Positions 1-10,804 are shown, counted from the stretch's first letter. The stretch: DNA of 64,000 nt from Orobanche coerulescens (GCA_033398695.1 JAWKAU010000212.1:62001-126000); one strand, 5' to 3'. The notes: generated by a model from the letters alone, not told the origin. Program-made: numbers and translations.

Positions 1-31
1 GTATATGCTACCTAACGTGTGTGTATATATA

Positions 32-62
<31 letters not shown>

Positions 63-506
63 AAATATGTATGCATACATTATCCTATATGTTATATTAT
101 TAATACTTGACTGGAATTTTTAATTTTAATTTATATTAAGTTATTAACTGGAAGTCTGAAATTGTAACTGTCATATACTTATAACTGAAATTATATGATG
201 TATTTACTTTATATTTGTATATTTACATTGAGTTATTATCTGAAAGTCTGATTTTTTTTTTCTTACATTGTATGTGCAGTTTATTGATAATGGAGAATAC
301 CAGTCACACTATATTTGTTGGATTTGAACTTATTATCATGTTAGTTTTATTGAATATAAACTTTATTTTTATGTTTAATTATGTCATGTATTAACTCTAG
401 TAAATATATGCATACTAAAGACTTGTCGACTAGTCGGGTGGCTTGTCGACTAGTCTTTCTGAAATACTCGGTCGAGTTGGCTCGACTTTGCGACATGATA
501 ACCATG
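1..506. mobile_element. hAT-like element, right part (cut by window edge)
   Basis: This is the right part of a non-autonomous hAT-like element; the complete copy is at 53742-54650. It ends in the inverted terminus ATGATAACCATG, followed by CTCTAAAT (507-514), the target duplication seen at the complete copy. It holds a TA microsatellite at about 25-62 and the family motif GTCGACTAGTCG near 425-455. It is inserted in an older RTE LINE fragment. Confidence 0.8.
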
Positions 507-836
507 CTCTAAATATTCAGTCTTGCTTTTGCTCAGTCTAACACCTTGAGCTTTCAAAGTAACCCTTCAAAGTTCCAGACTGCAAGCTTCTTTCATCACT
601 GAGCACAATATCATCTGCGAACACTATATACCAAGGAATGTCGTCTTGAATCGACCGTGTTAGTTCGTCCATGACTATGGCAAAGAGAAAAAGACTAAGA
701 CTAGATCATTGACGCACCACAATCGTAATTTGGAACCCTTGTGTCCTCTCAAGATTAGTTAGTACTTGATACAAGCTCCCTCATACATGTCTTTTACGAG
801 GTCAATATATTTCGAGATACGCCCTTCTTTGAATTG
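507..836 (-). mobile_element. RTE-clade LINE fragment (reverse transcriptase region)
   Basis: On the minus strand this matches the reverse transcriptase region of the LINEs at 34.7-38.1 and 50.0-52.7 kb. It includes the stretch that encodes the FADD catalytic region and the HQG-like motif, but is full of stops and indels. It is an old, dead fragment. The rest of the same LINE is seen next to copy B (53125-53741 and 54651-54980). Confidence 0.75.
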
Positions 837-2063
837 ACATATATAAAGTATGCATATTTCCAGAAAATATAATTCTTGTTCGTACTCATTATCTACATTG
901 TAGGAGGGATACGAGTTAACAAGAGAGAGAGAGATCGACTTATTTCTGGTGCTAATAGGGTTTAAAGGCTGGGTGATTCTCGTTATGCGATTAAGTCCTG
1001 TTTCTCATTTTTTAATGCTCAGCCCCGACGTCATTTTACCAGTTTGGGCTTTTAAAAAAAAATGCAAGCGTTCTTAAAAAGCTTAAAATTCGTATGCTCA
1101 ACCCTAAATGCGTGCACCCGTTCAGAAGGCAAGTGCACACCATGCATCCCACACACCTGTTTTATTTCTGAGCAAAGCGCTCCAAGGCGCCTTTTTAAAA
1201 ACTGGTGTGAAGCTGTCAAACATTGGTTAGGTCCCGTTTTGAAAAACAATGAGAAGCAATGGATCAACAAACTTCTTCATTGGTTTATCTAATTTGAACC
1301 AATGTTCTTCCAAAATGCGGGACACGATCCGTTAGATGGGGAGTTTTCAGTAACTCGGTGATTAATTAGGAATAAAATGGTTATATTTTAATATAAATAT
1401 TATTCTAAATAATATGATATAATCAAATAGTTTGCAAACTGGCAAACAAAGTCTATAATATTCATGAAAGCGCAAGTATGAGGAAAATTGGAATGTTTCA
1501 TCTAACTAACAAAACATGCGTACCAAAAACTTAAGGGGTGTTTGTATAAATCTTGAAACCTAAGTTGAAATAAATTAAAATATGAGACTCCAAATATGAA
1601 ACAAAAAGACAAACAAATTTAAATCAGACGGTGCTTCTTCGCTTCTTCAAACACCCTAGGCACCTCCCATATATTTTCTTCCTTTTTGAAACCCTAGCCG
1701 CCTCCATCTGTGCTGGATGGAGAGAGAACTTAGAGAAGACGGTCGCACGCTCGTAGCTGGTGTTGGAAGAAGGAGAGAGAACAGGCAAGACACACGTGCT
1801 GCTGGTGAGAGTCGTATTCTTGTGCGCCTAAGGTTAGCAAAATTCCCAAAGAAAAAAAGTATTTTCTGCTCATTGCTTTGTTTTTCTTTTAACTCACAAT
1901 GCTGGCCCGCTTGCGAACTCATCCTGACTCGCCGAGTTTTTGCGTGCCTGAGTTTATGCTAGCGAATAGGCAAACTCGACTCGGCAGCAAGGCCAGTACC
2001 AAGTAATCAGACTGACTCTCCGAGTTTTGGAACACTGATTTTAACTGCCCGTGAGCCAAACTT
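837..2063. other. Intron sequence of copy A, no gene seen
   Basis: AT-rich intron-like sequence, repeated at 54981-56217. A stretch near 1630-1960 looks like a plant gene leader (AAACCCTAGCCGCC, then purine-rich sequence), but I see no sustained coding frame or paired splice sites, so I do not call a gene. Confidence 0.5.
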
Positions 2064-2459
2064 TGTAGTGGTGGAAACCCTTACATTTGCGTCTCTAATA
2101 AGATAAATGTTCAATGGTTACTCACGAGTATCTATATACATTGATGCAGAACTATAATTAAATGATAATAAACAGAGATTTGGCTAGGAATTATACGATA
2201 TCTCAAGAATAAATACTAAATATTATTCCCAAGAAGAAAAGTGTATAAACCAAGCGTAAGTAATATATCGACATGATTCGGTATATATATTGAAATATAA
2301 ACCTAATGGGCTAAAACCACTAATGGGCTAACAAACCAAAGCCCGCAATATAATAATTAACCAAAGCCACTAAACATGTGGGCTAATAAAAATCTAATAA
2401 GCTGAATAAAAGTCGAATAAAAAGTCGATAAATAATAATATATTGGTTGATCCCCATCA
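2064..2459 (-). repeat. LTR of a Ty3/gypsy relic (3' LTR), copy A
   Basis: Read on the + strand it starts TGTAGTGG and ends CCCCATCA, the TG...CA ends of an LTR. It is followed by ACTCTCCC, whose complement is the purine-rich polypurine tract just inside a 3' LTR. The element is therefore on the minus strand, in agreement with the integrase remains to its right. Length is about 396 bases. Confidence 0.7.
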
Positions 2460-4515
2460 ACTCTCCCGGTAAGAAAAGTTTGGCTCTGTCGGCCAGACTC
2501 TGTATAGCTCGCAAAAGATCGGAGCAAGCCGGCAAAACTATCATTCATGATCCAGTGCGCTCATCCTCGACTGCCACTCTAATGAACCAAATATTGTCGA
2601 TAACCACCACCACGCCGAGTCGGCACAAACCTCTCATCGAAAACATCAACAGTGCATCAAGCTGTCTGTGAAGAAACATAATGGCGTGCGGGAGGCACAA
2701 ATCTTAGTGGGGTAGATATAGGCTCGATGGAGCTAGAGCGAACTAATATAGTAACATGTGGTGAAGATGAAGGAATATTAGGTGAAGAAAGTGAAGATGA
2801 TGGATAAGTATCAATTTGGTTCATGAGAAGGAGTAAGATCTTCCACATTAAATACGGGACGATAGCCGTACCACTAGGAAGATCTAACTCATAAGTATTA
2901 GTACCAACTCTTTCTCGGCATACGAATCATGAATTTGACGTGCGAAAGACTCTGCATACTCGCTAGACCTATATGCATGTGGAAGAGGAACCAAATCTAT
3001 GGGTTTCCTAGGTTGTGACGATATAGGCCTCGAAAGGACCGTCTCTGTAGGGTGAAGAAAGTGAAAGAGGATGGATAAATATTAGCAGGTTCATGAAAAG
3101 GAGTAAGATCTTCCACATTAAACACATACGATAGCCATACCACTTTAGGAAGATCTAACTCATAAGCATTAGTACCAACCCTCTTTGAAACCGAAATGGA
3201 CCCGCTCTCTTAGCATGCACTTTCTTCCAAGCACGGAGGTAACCTCTCGGTGCGGTGTTGCAATGTAACTTTGATCACCCTCATTACATTCAAAACCTGC
3301 GATGAACATCTACAATGAGACTTATAATTTTCATTGCTCAAGTTAATTTTACGCCGTAGCTCGGCATACGAATCATGAATGTAACGTGCGAAAGACTCTG
3401 CGGACTCGCTAGACCTATATGCGGGTGGAAGAGGAACCAAATCTATTGGTTTCGGCGACCAATATAGGCCTCGAAAGGATGACTCCTATAAACCTATTAA
3501 CATAATTGTTATAGGCAAACTCATGTAGGTAAAACCCTATCCCAACTAGACACATGTTATCCCACAAGAAACCTAATCAAATCACCTAAACTCGATGATC
3601 TCGGTCTGTCAGTCGATTATGGATGATATGTGGTAGAGAACTTAAGACTAGTTCTAACCAAGTAACTCCCAGAGAGTCCTCGAGAATTAACTCCACAAAC
3701 TTGACATCTCTGTCGAAACTACACTATGTATCTAACTACCTCACGAAAGAAGATGGAAGCAATATGAGCGGCATTAACGGTCTTACTTCAAGGAATGAAG
3801 TGACCCGTCTAGTAAAATGATCCGCTACAGAAGGCGTATCATGCCCGATACGTGTCATAGGTAACCTAATACGAAATCATACTAAGGTTCTCCCAAGGAA
3901 CACGAAGAACCGAAAGAGGAGTGTATAAACCCATATTCGGTTTCCTACCCTTGGCCGTATGACAAGTACGACACCCTGCAACTATACGGCGACATCCCTC
4001 TTCAAGCTAGGCTAATAAAGCATATCCTCAACAATGGCAATGGTCTTATCTCGACCAAAGTGACCGGCTAGTCCCCGTATATAACTCTCTCACGAGGCGA
4101 TCCCTCAAAGCGTCTTTAGGGATTGGTGTTTTCAATAGCGCTTTTCATGTGCGTAGCATTCTTATTCTACCGTAGCATACTTATTCTATCATAGGTAACC
4201 TAATACGAAATCATACTAAGGTTCTCCCAAGGAACATGAGGAACCGAAAGAGGAGTGTATAAACCCATATTCGGTTTTCTACCCTTGGCCGTATGACAAG
4301 TACGGCACCTGCACCTATACGGCGACATCCCTCTTCAAGCTAGGCTAATAAAGCTATCCTCAACAATAGCAATGGTCTTATCTCGACCAAAGTGACCGGC
4401 TAGCCCCGTATATAACTCTCTCACGAGATGATCCATCAAAGACGTGCTAGGGATTAGTGTTTTCAATAGCGCTTTTCATGTGTGTAGCATTCTTATTCTA
4501 CCATAGCATAGCGTA
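2460..4515 (-). mobile_element. Ty3/gypsy retrotransposon relic (integrase end), copy A
   Basis: On the minus strand short frames carry the C-terminal integrase region of a plant Ty3/gypsy chromovirus. The clearest (3210-3440) has PLPPAYRSSESAESFARYIH and then LRRKINLSNENYKS. Further in, a degraded zinc-binding CxxC and the start of the catalytic core can be read. Compared with copy B at 56616-58690 this copy has many one-base deletions and CG or CGG where B has CTG or CAG, so no long frame survives. It ends at a run of AGCATAGCG repeats near 4500. It is a truncated, dead element in an intron of the MnmG gene. Confidence 0.8.
3857..4515. repeat. Tandem duplication inside the Ty3/gypsy relic
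   Basis: A stretch of about 335 bases beginning CATAGGTAACCTAATACG is repeated head to tail (about 3857-4190 and 4193-4515). Both units carry the same integrase section. The same duplication is in copy B (about 58040-58690), so it is older than the block duplication. Confidence 0.85.
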
Positions 4516-4737
4516 AATAGCATAGCGCATAGCGTAAGCTATTCGAGCATCTCAATTAATTAGTTAAAACTATAGCCCGCTTCCTTCCCCGAAAGCCCAA
4601 AATAATATTTATATCTTAATATATTTATATTAGCAAATAACTGAGATAAATAACCATACAACCATAATAGTTAATCATTACATTCCAAATAATTCAATCT
4701 AATTATCCAAAATCACCAGTGAAATGTTTTACATCAT

Positions 4738-5062
4738 AACTAGAGGTAATCATTATCGTCCAATATTATATCACGATCATCATCAATAGTATCAATAATT
4801 GGAAAATTCTCGCTTTCAAAGTTTGTTGGAGCTTTGAAAATTTGATCAAAATCACGAGTCTCCTCTTCCTCATCAACAAGATTCAATCGTGATCTTTTCT
4901 CTTTGCCTTTGGCTCCGCCTAATTTTACAAGACAATTGATAGTTAAAAACGCATGATATGTTTAATAAATACAAATAAAAAATTCCATATACTTACTTGA
5001 ACTTTCACCCCCCCTCTTTTTTGAAATAAGATAGTCATCCTCGATCACATTTTCAATAATTT
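4738..5062 (-). pseudogene. Two-exon acidic gene relic, copy A
   Basis: On the minus strand a short exon (about 4996-5062) ends in a clean GTAAGT donor, and a second exon (about 4738-4921) follows an AAAATTAG acceptor. Spliced, the frame stays open and ends at a stop at 4738. The peptide is very acidic, with KGKEKRSRLNLVDEEEETRD and a C-terminus rich in Asp (TIDDDRDIILDDNDYL). No upstream exon or start is visible. I do not recognise the family; acidic tails like this occur at the C-terminus of some hAT transposase-like proteins, so it may be a transposon-derived tail. The same structure is at 58928-59250. Confidence 0.45.
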
Positions 5063-6141
5063 CGACTCGTTTACCCAAATACAAAAGCCTCGGATTGGCT
5101 GGTTACTCTGACCCAGTTATATTTTAACTAACCTTAATTTTTAAAAATAAAAAATAAAATACGAAAATAAATAAACTATTACTAGGTTACTAATAAACAA
5201 TTTTCTAATGATCGTGAAGTATACTAACATCCAAAATCTTGATTTTTGAACCAAAACACAGATACTAAAATAATCTACGGATTGATAGCAATAAGTTGGT
5301 AGTTGTCCAAGGGTATTGCCATTGGTGTGCTAATATGTAAAATTATGAAATTACCCTCATAGTGGACCGGGTCGGATACCTGCCGGTTCGCAGAAATGTG
5401 AACCGTGTATCATTTCACTACACTTTCTTTGTGACCCGAAGGATTACCTGTTTTTTCAGAACAGCCCTACTACGAACTGCTTTCGGAAAGAAAAAACACT
5501 GCACCCAAACTTTCAACTACAGACTTGTTATTAAGGATTTAAACATGAGAAGAGTCAATGGACTAATAAGGTGTGCCTTGTGCATTTCTTCGAAAAATGA
5601 GATTATAATAATAGAAATAAAGAATTCATGATTCCAAGGTCATTTAGAAATTAATATTTTTTCTATTTGTATTCAATCTCCATAATTAAAAAAACACTGT
5701 ACCAGTATCTGAAAATTACATACAGCATGCATCGCATGCGATAACATACTAGTTTAATTAATAGAGACACCAAGAGCATATATCGTTTTGGTTTGTAATG
5801 TGTTAAGTATCTATTATTTGTTCTTTGGTATATTCCTCAGATGTCTTAGTTTTTAAGGAGTTTGCTTGCATATAGATTTATGGGTGTAAGAATATATGTT
5901 GACTTGAATTGACCTTTAGGATATTAGAAGTGAAATTTATGCAACCAAATTATCATATTAAAGAGAAAATTTCTATCTTTAATATGAACATAAAGTCAAG
6001 GGCTTTTCATATTTGTTAAAATTGGTGATAACATCAATCATATGTAATGTAGTCAGAGCAATTTGTGGTTTCTTGTCAAGGAAGTTTTGTCTTAAATTTG
6101 CATGAAATTGGCATATCTTTACTAAGTGAAGATGAATACAG
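5063..6141. other. Intron sequence of copy A, no gene seen
   Basis: AT-rich intron sequence up to the MnmG acceptor at 6141. A short open frame at 5362-5631 is also present in copy B, but it has no recognisable motif and lies inside the intron. Copy A has a small extra CATGCGAT unit near 5730 that copy B lacks. Confidence 0.5.
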
Positions 6142-6233
6142 CCATGCAATCCAGCTGTTGGTGGACCTGCAAAGTCTCAACTTGTACATGAAGTGGATGC
6201 GCTTGGTGGTGAAATTGGAAAAGTAGCCGATAG
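6142..6233 (+). CDS. mnmG: mnmG copy A exon: PCNPAVGG segment
   Basis: Acceptor AATACAG before 6142, donor GTAAAA at 6234. It encodes [20 protein letters not shown] and then [10 protein letters not shown], a conserved MnmG block next to the FAD site. It leaves phase 2, completed by the exon at 7000. In copy B the identical exon is at 60326-60417. Confidence 0.92.
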
Positions 6234-6999
6234 GTAAAAAAGATGAAAGATCCTCAAATTGTTGGCTCTGGTTTTACATAGCTATAATGTTAAATTGACC
6301 ATGTTTATTGCATTCAGGCTGACACTTCTAATGATGTTCAGGCTGGATTCCAAGTGAATAGATACTATTCACCTTACATCATGACACTCATTCCAATCTA
6401 CTTCAGATGTGTCCTTGTTTTGGCTTGTAAAGGGCTATCATAATTTTGTCTCTTTCGATTATTTGGTAGGGGAAGTGATGAGTTCCCAATTGTTGCTGCT
6501 TGTATCATCCAGTTTTTGCAATTTCTATCTGATTCTCAATTTTGACCAAATCTGTTTGGCAAAAAGGTGTAATTGTGTTTTATTTATCCAAACATGGAAT
6601 CTCTTTGACAAGTGAATCTCAGAATTTGAATTAGGAACAGGAATGTCTAGATTTAGAGTGTCATTATGTAAAGAAAATACAGAAAGCATTTTCCAGAAGA
6701 GCAAATGAGATGAGTATTAAGAAGTGCTGGTCCGTTATTGAGTAGGCAAATTATGGAAAGGCATCATTGTGATTTATGGGGATCAGTCTGATGGTCCAGA
6801 TTGGTTAAAACATTCATCTGATCAACGTAAAGTAGCCAAATGTTTCCATTAGAAGTACAAGAAGATATCGAATGAAACAAGCTCATCAAAAGTATTTTCT
6901 CAGTCATTTTTAATTGTTAGATATTTCTAATTGATAGAAGCTCTTTATTGTTTTATCTTTGTTTCTGCCAATGAGTGGATATAATGTTCATACTTTCAG

Positions 7000-7113
7000 G
7001 TGTTACTTGCAAAAGCGCGTTCTTAACGTCTCAAGGGGCCCTGCTGTTTGGGCACTACGTGCTCAAACTGATAAAAGGGAATATGCTTTGGAAATGAAGA
7101 AAATTGTAGAAAG
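7000..7113 (+). CDS. mnmG: mnmG copy A exon: SRGPAV segment, GC donor
   Basis: It encodes [16 protein letters not shown] and on to EMKKIVE, in frame. The donor is AAG|GCAAGT, a GC-AG intron: only this junction joins in frame to the exon at 8210. A Trp (7049-7051) stands where bacterial MnmG has Arg in the GPAVRA motif. Copy B (61187-61299) is one base shorter in this exon. Confidence 0.9.
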
Positions 7114-8209
7114 GCAAGTTAGTTATCATCCTGTAGAAATTATCAGCAGTCGGATTATCTTCAAGTTATCTGTAATTTGTCTGCACCAAAATATATATTG
7201 TGCAATTACAGATATTTTTCTTAATTGGGGATGTTAAGTTAAGAATATATGGCTTATGAATAGTTCATTTTGGACGTTCTGCTGTTTTAATCAAGTTATA
7301 ACTAAACTGATATGTAGTAAAGGTGCTTAGTGCATAATGTGCTTGAACATTTCCACTGTCGTGTAAAACTGTTCAGCTTGAAACTTTCTGCTCGCTTTGA
7401 CAAACTTCATTCCTCATATGATGGAGCTTCTCATTAGTCACAAATCTTATGGTTAGAATGGCCTAGTGACTTAATCAATCTTCCATTTTTTTTACTTTTT
7501 CTTTTGTAGAATGTCCTGTCATTATATCAGAAACCCTCTAATAGCGCTTTTAAATAGCTTTGCAAGTCCATATGATGTTATGAGGTGCATATTCATTATC
7601 AACTGCAATTTTAACGTTAATTGCACTATTGGAACACACTTTAGTTAGTTTTGCCTCTGATATCTCTTCCCCATTTTAGACCATCTGTGATATAGTGTCT
7701 AGTATTGGAGAAATATAGATTTGCGACAGTGTAGCTCTGGAAGAGTAAAAAAACATTATTCTCGCTGCTAAGAACAAATGATATGTAAAATTTTGTCTTG
7801 TAGATATTCAGTGGAGGCATTTTTTTTTTAGAAACTTTTGGCATTTTTCTGAGTTGTTGGCTGCTTAATCCTGGTGTAACGAAGCATTTTCTGGAGCTGC
7901 TGGCTTGATTTAGGATCTCGGAGTATTACCTTATGTTTCCAAAATAAGTACCATAATTAGTGTTGTGACAAGGCTTCTGTTGTGAGTGGACTTTGTATAA
8001 ATGTAGACGTTATGCAGGTCAGTGATCGAGACCCAAATTTCACTAATACAGATGTATATGGTCTTAGGCTCCATAACTAAATCTAAATATAAACCATTTA
8101 CTTTTGTGCATGTACACCTGTATGCTATTCCTTTTAATGAGCTTGGATTTTACTTTATTTATAACACCACTACTGTAGTCATATTCTAACTACTCATTCC
8201 TGCATTTAG
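7114..8209. other. GC-AG intron of mnmG copy A
   Basis: Intron of 1096 bases with GC at its 5' end and TTTAG at its 3' end. I see no transposon boundaries or coding sequence in it. The same intron in copy B (61300-62396) also starts with GC. Confidence 0.75.
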
Positions 8210-8540
8210 TACGCCTAACCTTTCCATTAGAGAAGCTATGGTCACGGATATTTTGGTGGGAAAGAATGACATTGTGGAAGGTGTTCATACATTCTTCGGT
8301 ATGAAGTTCTTTGCACCTTCTGTAGTTCTCACTACTGGCACTTTCATGAGTGGGAAAATTTGGGTTGGCAGAACTTCTATGCCTGCAGGGAGAGCTGGTG
8401 AATCAGCTTCACATGGTCTCACTGAAAATTTGCAGCAGTTTGGGTTTGAGACAGACCGACTAAAGGCGGGAACCCCTGCACGTGTAGATTGTCGTACAGT
8501 AGATTTTTCTGGGCTAGAGCCGCAACATGGAGATGAAGAG
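8210..8540 (+). CDS. mnmG: mnmG copy A exon: substrate/FAD-binding region
   Basis: 331 bases, open throughout. It encodes [19 protein letters not shown], then [20 protein letters not shown], then [15 protein letters not shown], and ends QHGDEE. The conserved MnmG motif LKTGTPAR reads LKAGTPAR here (GCG at 8466-8468), while copy B keeps Thr (ACG at 62653-62655). Donor GTCATT at 8541 is weak. Confidence 0.92.
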
Positions 8541-8560
8541 GTCATTTCACTTTACTCCAT

Positions 8561-8686
8561 CATCATCATCATCAACAGCACCTTAATCCCAACTATGTTG
8601 GGGTCGGTGGCATGAAGATTATAGTGTCGTTTAATTGTCTAAAATTAGTTAACACCATAACTCATGCAAATAACAAAGTGGCAAAC
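8561..8686 (-). mobile_element. Short SINE/RTE-derived retroposon with 14-bp target duplication
   Basis: A 126-base insertion flanked by TCACTTTACTCCAT at 8547-8560 and again at 8687-8700. On the minus strand it ends CCGACCCCAACATAGTTGGG...AAGG followed by a TGATGATG tail, matching the 3' end shared by plant Au-type SINEs and the RTE LINEs here. It sits six bases inside the intron after the exon ending at 8540. The same insertion is in copy B at 62748-62871. Confidence 0.85.
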
Positions 8687-8700
8687 TCACTTTACTCCAT

Positions 8701-9447
8701 ATGTAGGTTAAATAGCAATTCAATGAGATAGATTTCATTATATAGTTATCTGTCTATATTCGATTAACAATATGATATGCAACTCTTATTCAATCAAGTG
8801 GTCCTTTGTGTCAGAGATCAAGCCATGAGTTAGACACAAAAGTTTCTCCAGAGATTTTAGTTTGTCTAAATACTGCTATTTTCTGGGCTAAAAGCTAGAC
8901 AATATGAGCATTGTTGTCAAGAGTCAAAACTCGATGAATCTTCATCTAACAATACTTGTCATCAAATAACTATTTTAACATTGCACCAATATGGATTTAC
9001 ACCTTATGTTGGGCTGTTAAGCTCCCTAGTGTGTTGTGTGTGAGCTCAACCACATTGAGTTTATGTATCTGTATATCCTGGTCTGCACTTGTTCACTTGA
9101 TTTTTGCATATTTAGCTTAGATTGACTGCCACAATTTAATGTTTCGGCTGCATTCTTATACTGCAATATCAACTAAATTATCTCTGTCGGGAACTTAATA
9201 TCATTTATTCTAAGTTTGAGTCATAAGTGTGTCATGTAGTAAATATGTCGGTTGGTAGGTATGATTCAACATTTGAATTTATATCAAACCTCTCTCTCAA
9301 GCTGTTGAAGAGCTGCGTGTCTGTCTCTGTACGTATTTGCTGTTATGAGTTAATTATCTGCTAAAAGTTATTGGAACCTTTTCTTTTTGGTCCAACACGA
9401 TATTTTTATTGTGAAGTGTGCTATATAACCTTTCTGAATAACCACAG
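8701..9447. other. Intron of mnmG copy A, no gene seen
   Basis: AT-rich intron sequence between the retroposon and the exon at 9448. I see no transposon ends or coding motif. Confidence 0.6.
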
Positions 9448-9627
9448 ATAAGCTGGTTTAGCTTTGATCATAATTATCATGTTGAAAGAGAACAAATGTG
9501 CTGCTATCTCACACGTACTACAAAGAAGACCCATGAGTTAATCAAAGAGAACTTGCACGAGACCCCTACCTATGGAGGATGGATGGAAGCTAAGGGACCT
9601 CGATACTGCCCCTCCATTGAGGACAAA
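9448..9627 (+). CDS. mnmG: mnmG copy A exon: GidA signature
   Basis: 180 bases after an AACCACAG acceptor, donor GTATGG at 9628. It encodes [35 protein letters not shown] and the GidA signature [11 protein letters not shown]. All in frame. In copy B (63631-63808) two single bases are missing in this exon. Confidence 0.93.
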
Positions 9628-9805
9628 GTATGGGATGTAGATAAAATGGGATTTCCCTCTGCTTTAGTGTTTTTCCACTTTTATTGATAAAAAAAATGCT
9701 ATCTAGAATGTCGATACATTCAGATTGTATGCGCTTGTGAAACTCCATACATGTTAACTTATTATGTAGCTTCCCCCTGATGTGTTTTGCATCTCTGCTT
9801 TCTAG

Positions 9806-9886
9806 ATTGTTAGGTTTCAGGAGAAAGAGTCGCATCAAATATTTCTAGAACCAGAGGGCCGGACGGTGCCTGAACTCTATGTGCAG
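9806..9886 (+). CDS. mnmG: mnmG copy A exon: [11 protein letters not shown] segment
   Basis: 81 bases, acceptor TTTCTAG, donor GTTTTT at 9887. It encodes [18 protein letters not shown] and then RTVPELYVQ. It continues the GidA signature (EDK|IVRF) across the intron. Confidence 0.93.
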
Positions 9887-10341
9887 GTTTTTAGTGCTCT
9901 ACCTTTGTCTACGAAGAAATTGTTTTCCTTTGCCTTTTAAGGAGTACATATGTTTGCAAAAGTAATCCTATGCCTCTATCAAGATAAACTGAACACATGC
10001 AAGTATATGTGCGTCCTTCTTGCTTTAGTGAGTTCCTCATAATTTATATGGTTGAGTTGGCTTGACGGTTAAAAGGTGTATTATTTAATTGGTAAGAAAG
10101 GTGGGTGGGAAAATAATAATGTTTCCTGGAAAGTATACTACTTCACACTTGTTTCTTCATTCCTTTCAGTTTGCTGAATCTGGCACCTTCCCCCCTCCAC
10201 ACACACCCCACACACGCAACAAATTCAAGTAATTGTGAACAAGAATACATTTGTGGACCCTTACAGTGTCACTGTTAAGGGTAGCATACTCAGGCAGAAG
10301 TTCTTGCTGTCAGAGTCAATTATGGTCTGCTTATGTTGCAG

Positions 10342-10558
10342 GGATTTTCTACGGGTTTACCAGAGAGACTACAGCTGCCACTCTTGAGAACTTTACCTGG
10401 ACTAGAGAATTGTTCTATGCTGAGGCCTGCATATGCTGTGGAGTATGATTACCTTCCAGCACATCAGTGTTTTAGGTCTCTTATGACAAAGAAAATTGAA
10501 GGACTTTTTCTCCGGTCAAATAAACGGAACAACTGGCTATGAAGAAGCTGCTGCTCAG
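10342..10558 (+). CDS. mnmG: mnmG copy A exon: [15 protein letters not shown] segment, frame broken
   Basis: Acceptor GTTGCAG, donor GTTTTT at 10559. It encodes [20 protein letters not shown], then [18 protein letters not shown], then MTKKIEGLF, and in another frame [16 protein letters not shown]. The frame changes at a T run near 10505-10509. The exon is 217 bases and must be a multiple of three, so the run is two bases short or one base long. This lies in the most conserved part of the protein. A homopolymer sequencing error is as likely as a real mutation. Confidence 0.9.
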
Positions 10559-10661
10559 GTTTTTATGCTGATAAAACATCGACTATTTTCAAAATTCTCA
10601 TTAGTGACGCCCTTGCAGTTTTTCATCAAGGTTATATTCTTTCCATATCTCCATCTAACAG

Positions 10662-10804
10662 GGCATTCTTTCTGGAATAAATGCTGCTAGACATTCAGAT
10701 GGTAAATCTGTAATTGTTCTGGAGAGGGAAAGCAGTTACATAGGGACTTTGATTGACGACCTGGTAACAAAGGACCTCAGGGAGCCTTATCGGATGTTAA
10801 CAAG
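10662..10804 (+). CDS. mnmG: mnmG copy A exon: [11 protein letters not shown] segment
   Basis: 143 bases, acceptor CTAACAG, donor GTACAT at 10805. It encodes [19 protein letters not shown], then [18 protein letters not shown] and REPYRMLT. It leaves phase 2, completed by the exon at 14571. Confidence 0.93.

Larger units (their letters stand above)
1..9820. repeat. Duplicated block, copy A
   Basis: This block matches 54137-64000 almost base for base, including all intron transposons. The offset is 54136 at the left edge and 54180 near 9806, so copy B is only 44 bases longer. The match already starts at base 1, so the true left border lies outside the window. Most differences lie between about 2260 and 4510. 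It is either a recent tandem duplication or an unpurged haplotype copy. Confidence 0.95.

Noticed and set aside
1..62. TA-rich run as a promoter TATA box
   Set aside because: It is a microsatellite within an hAT-like element, with no gene start nearby.
5362..5631. 89-codon open frame, also at 59550
   Set aside because: It lies inside an intron, has no motif and is kept only because the block is duplicated.
9590..9838. Minus-strand open frame over the GidA signature exon
   Set aside because: Shadow of the mnmG exons on the + strand.
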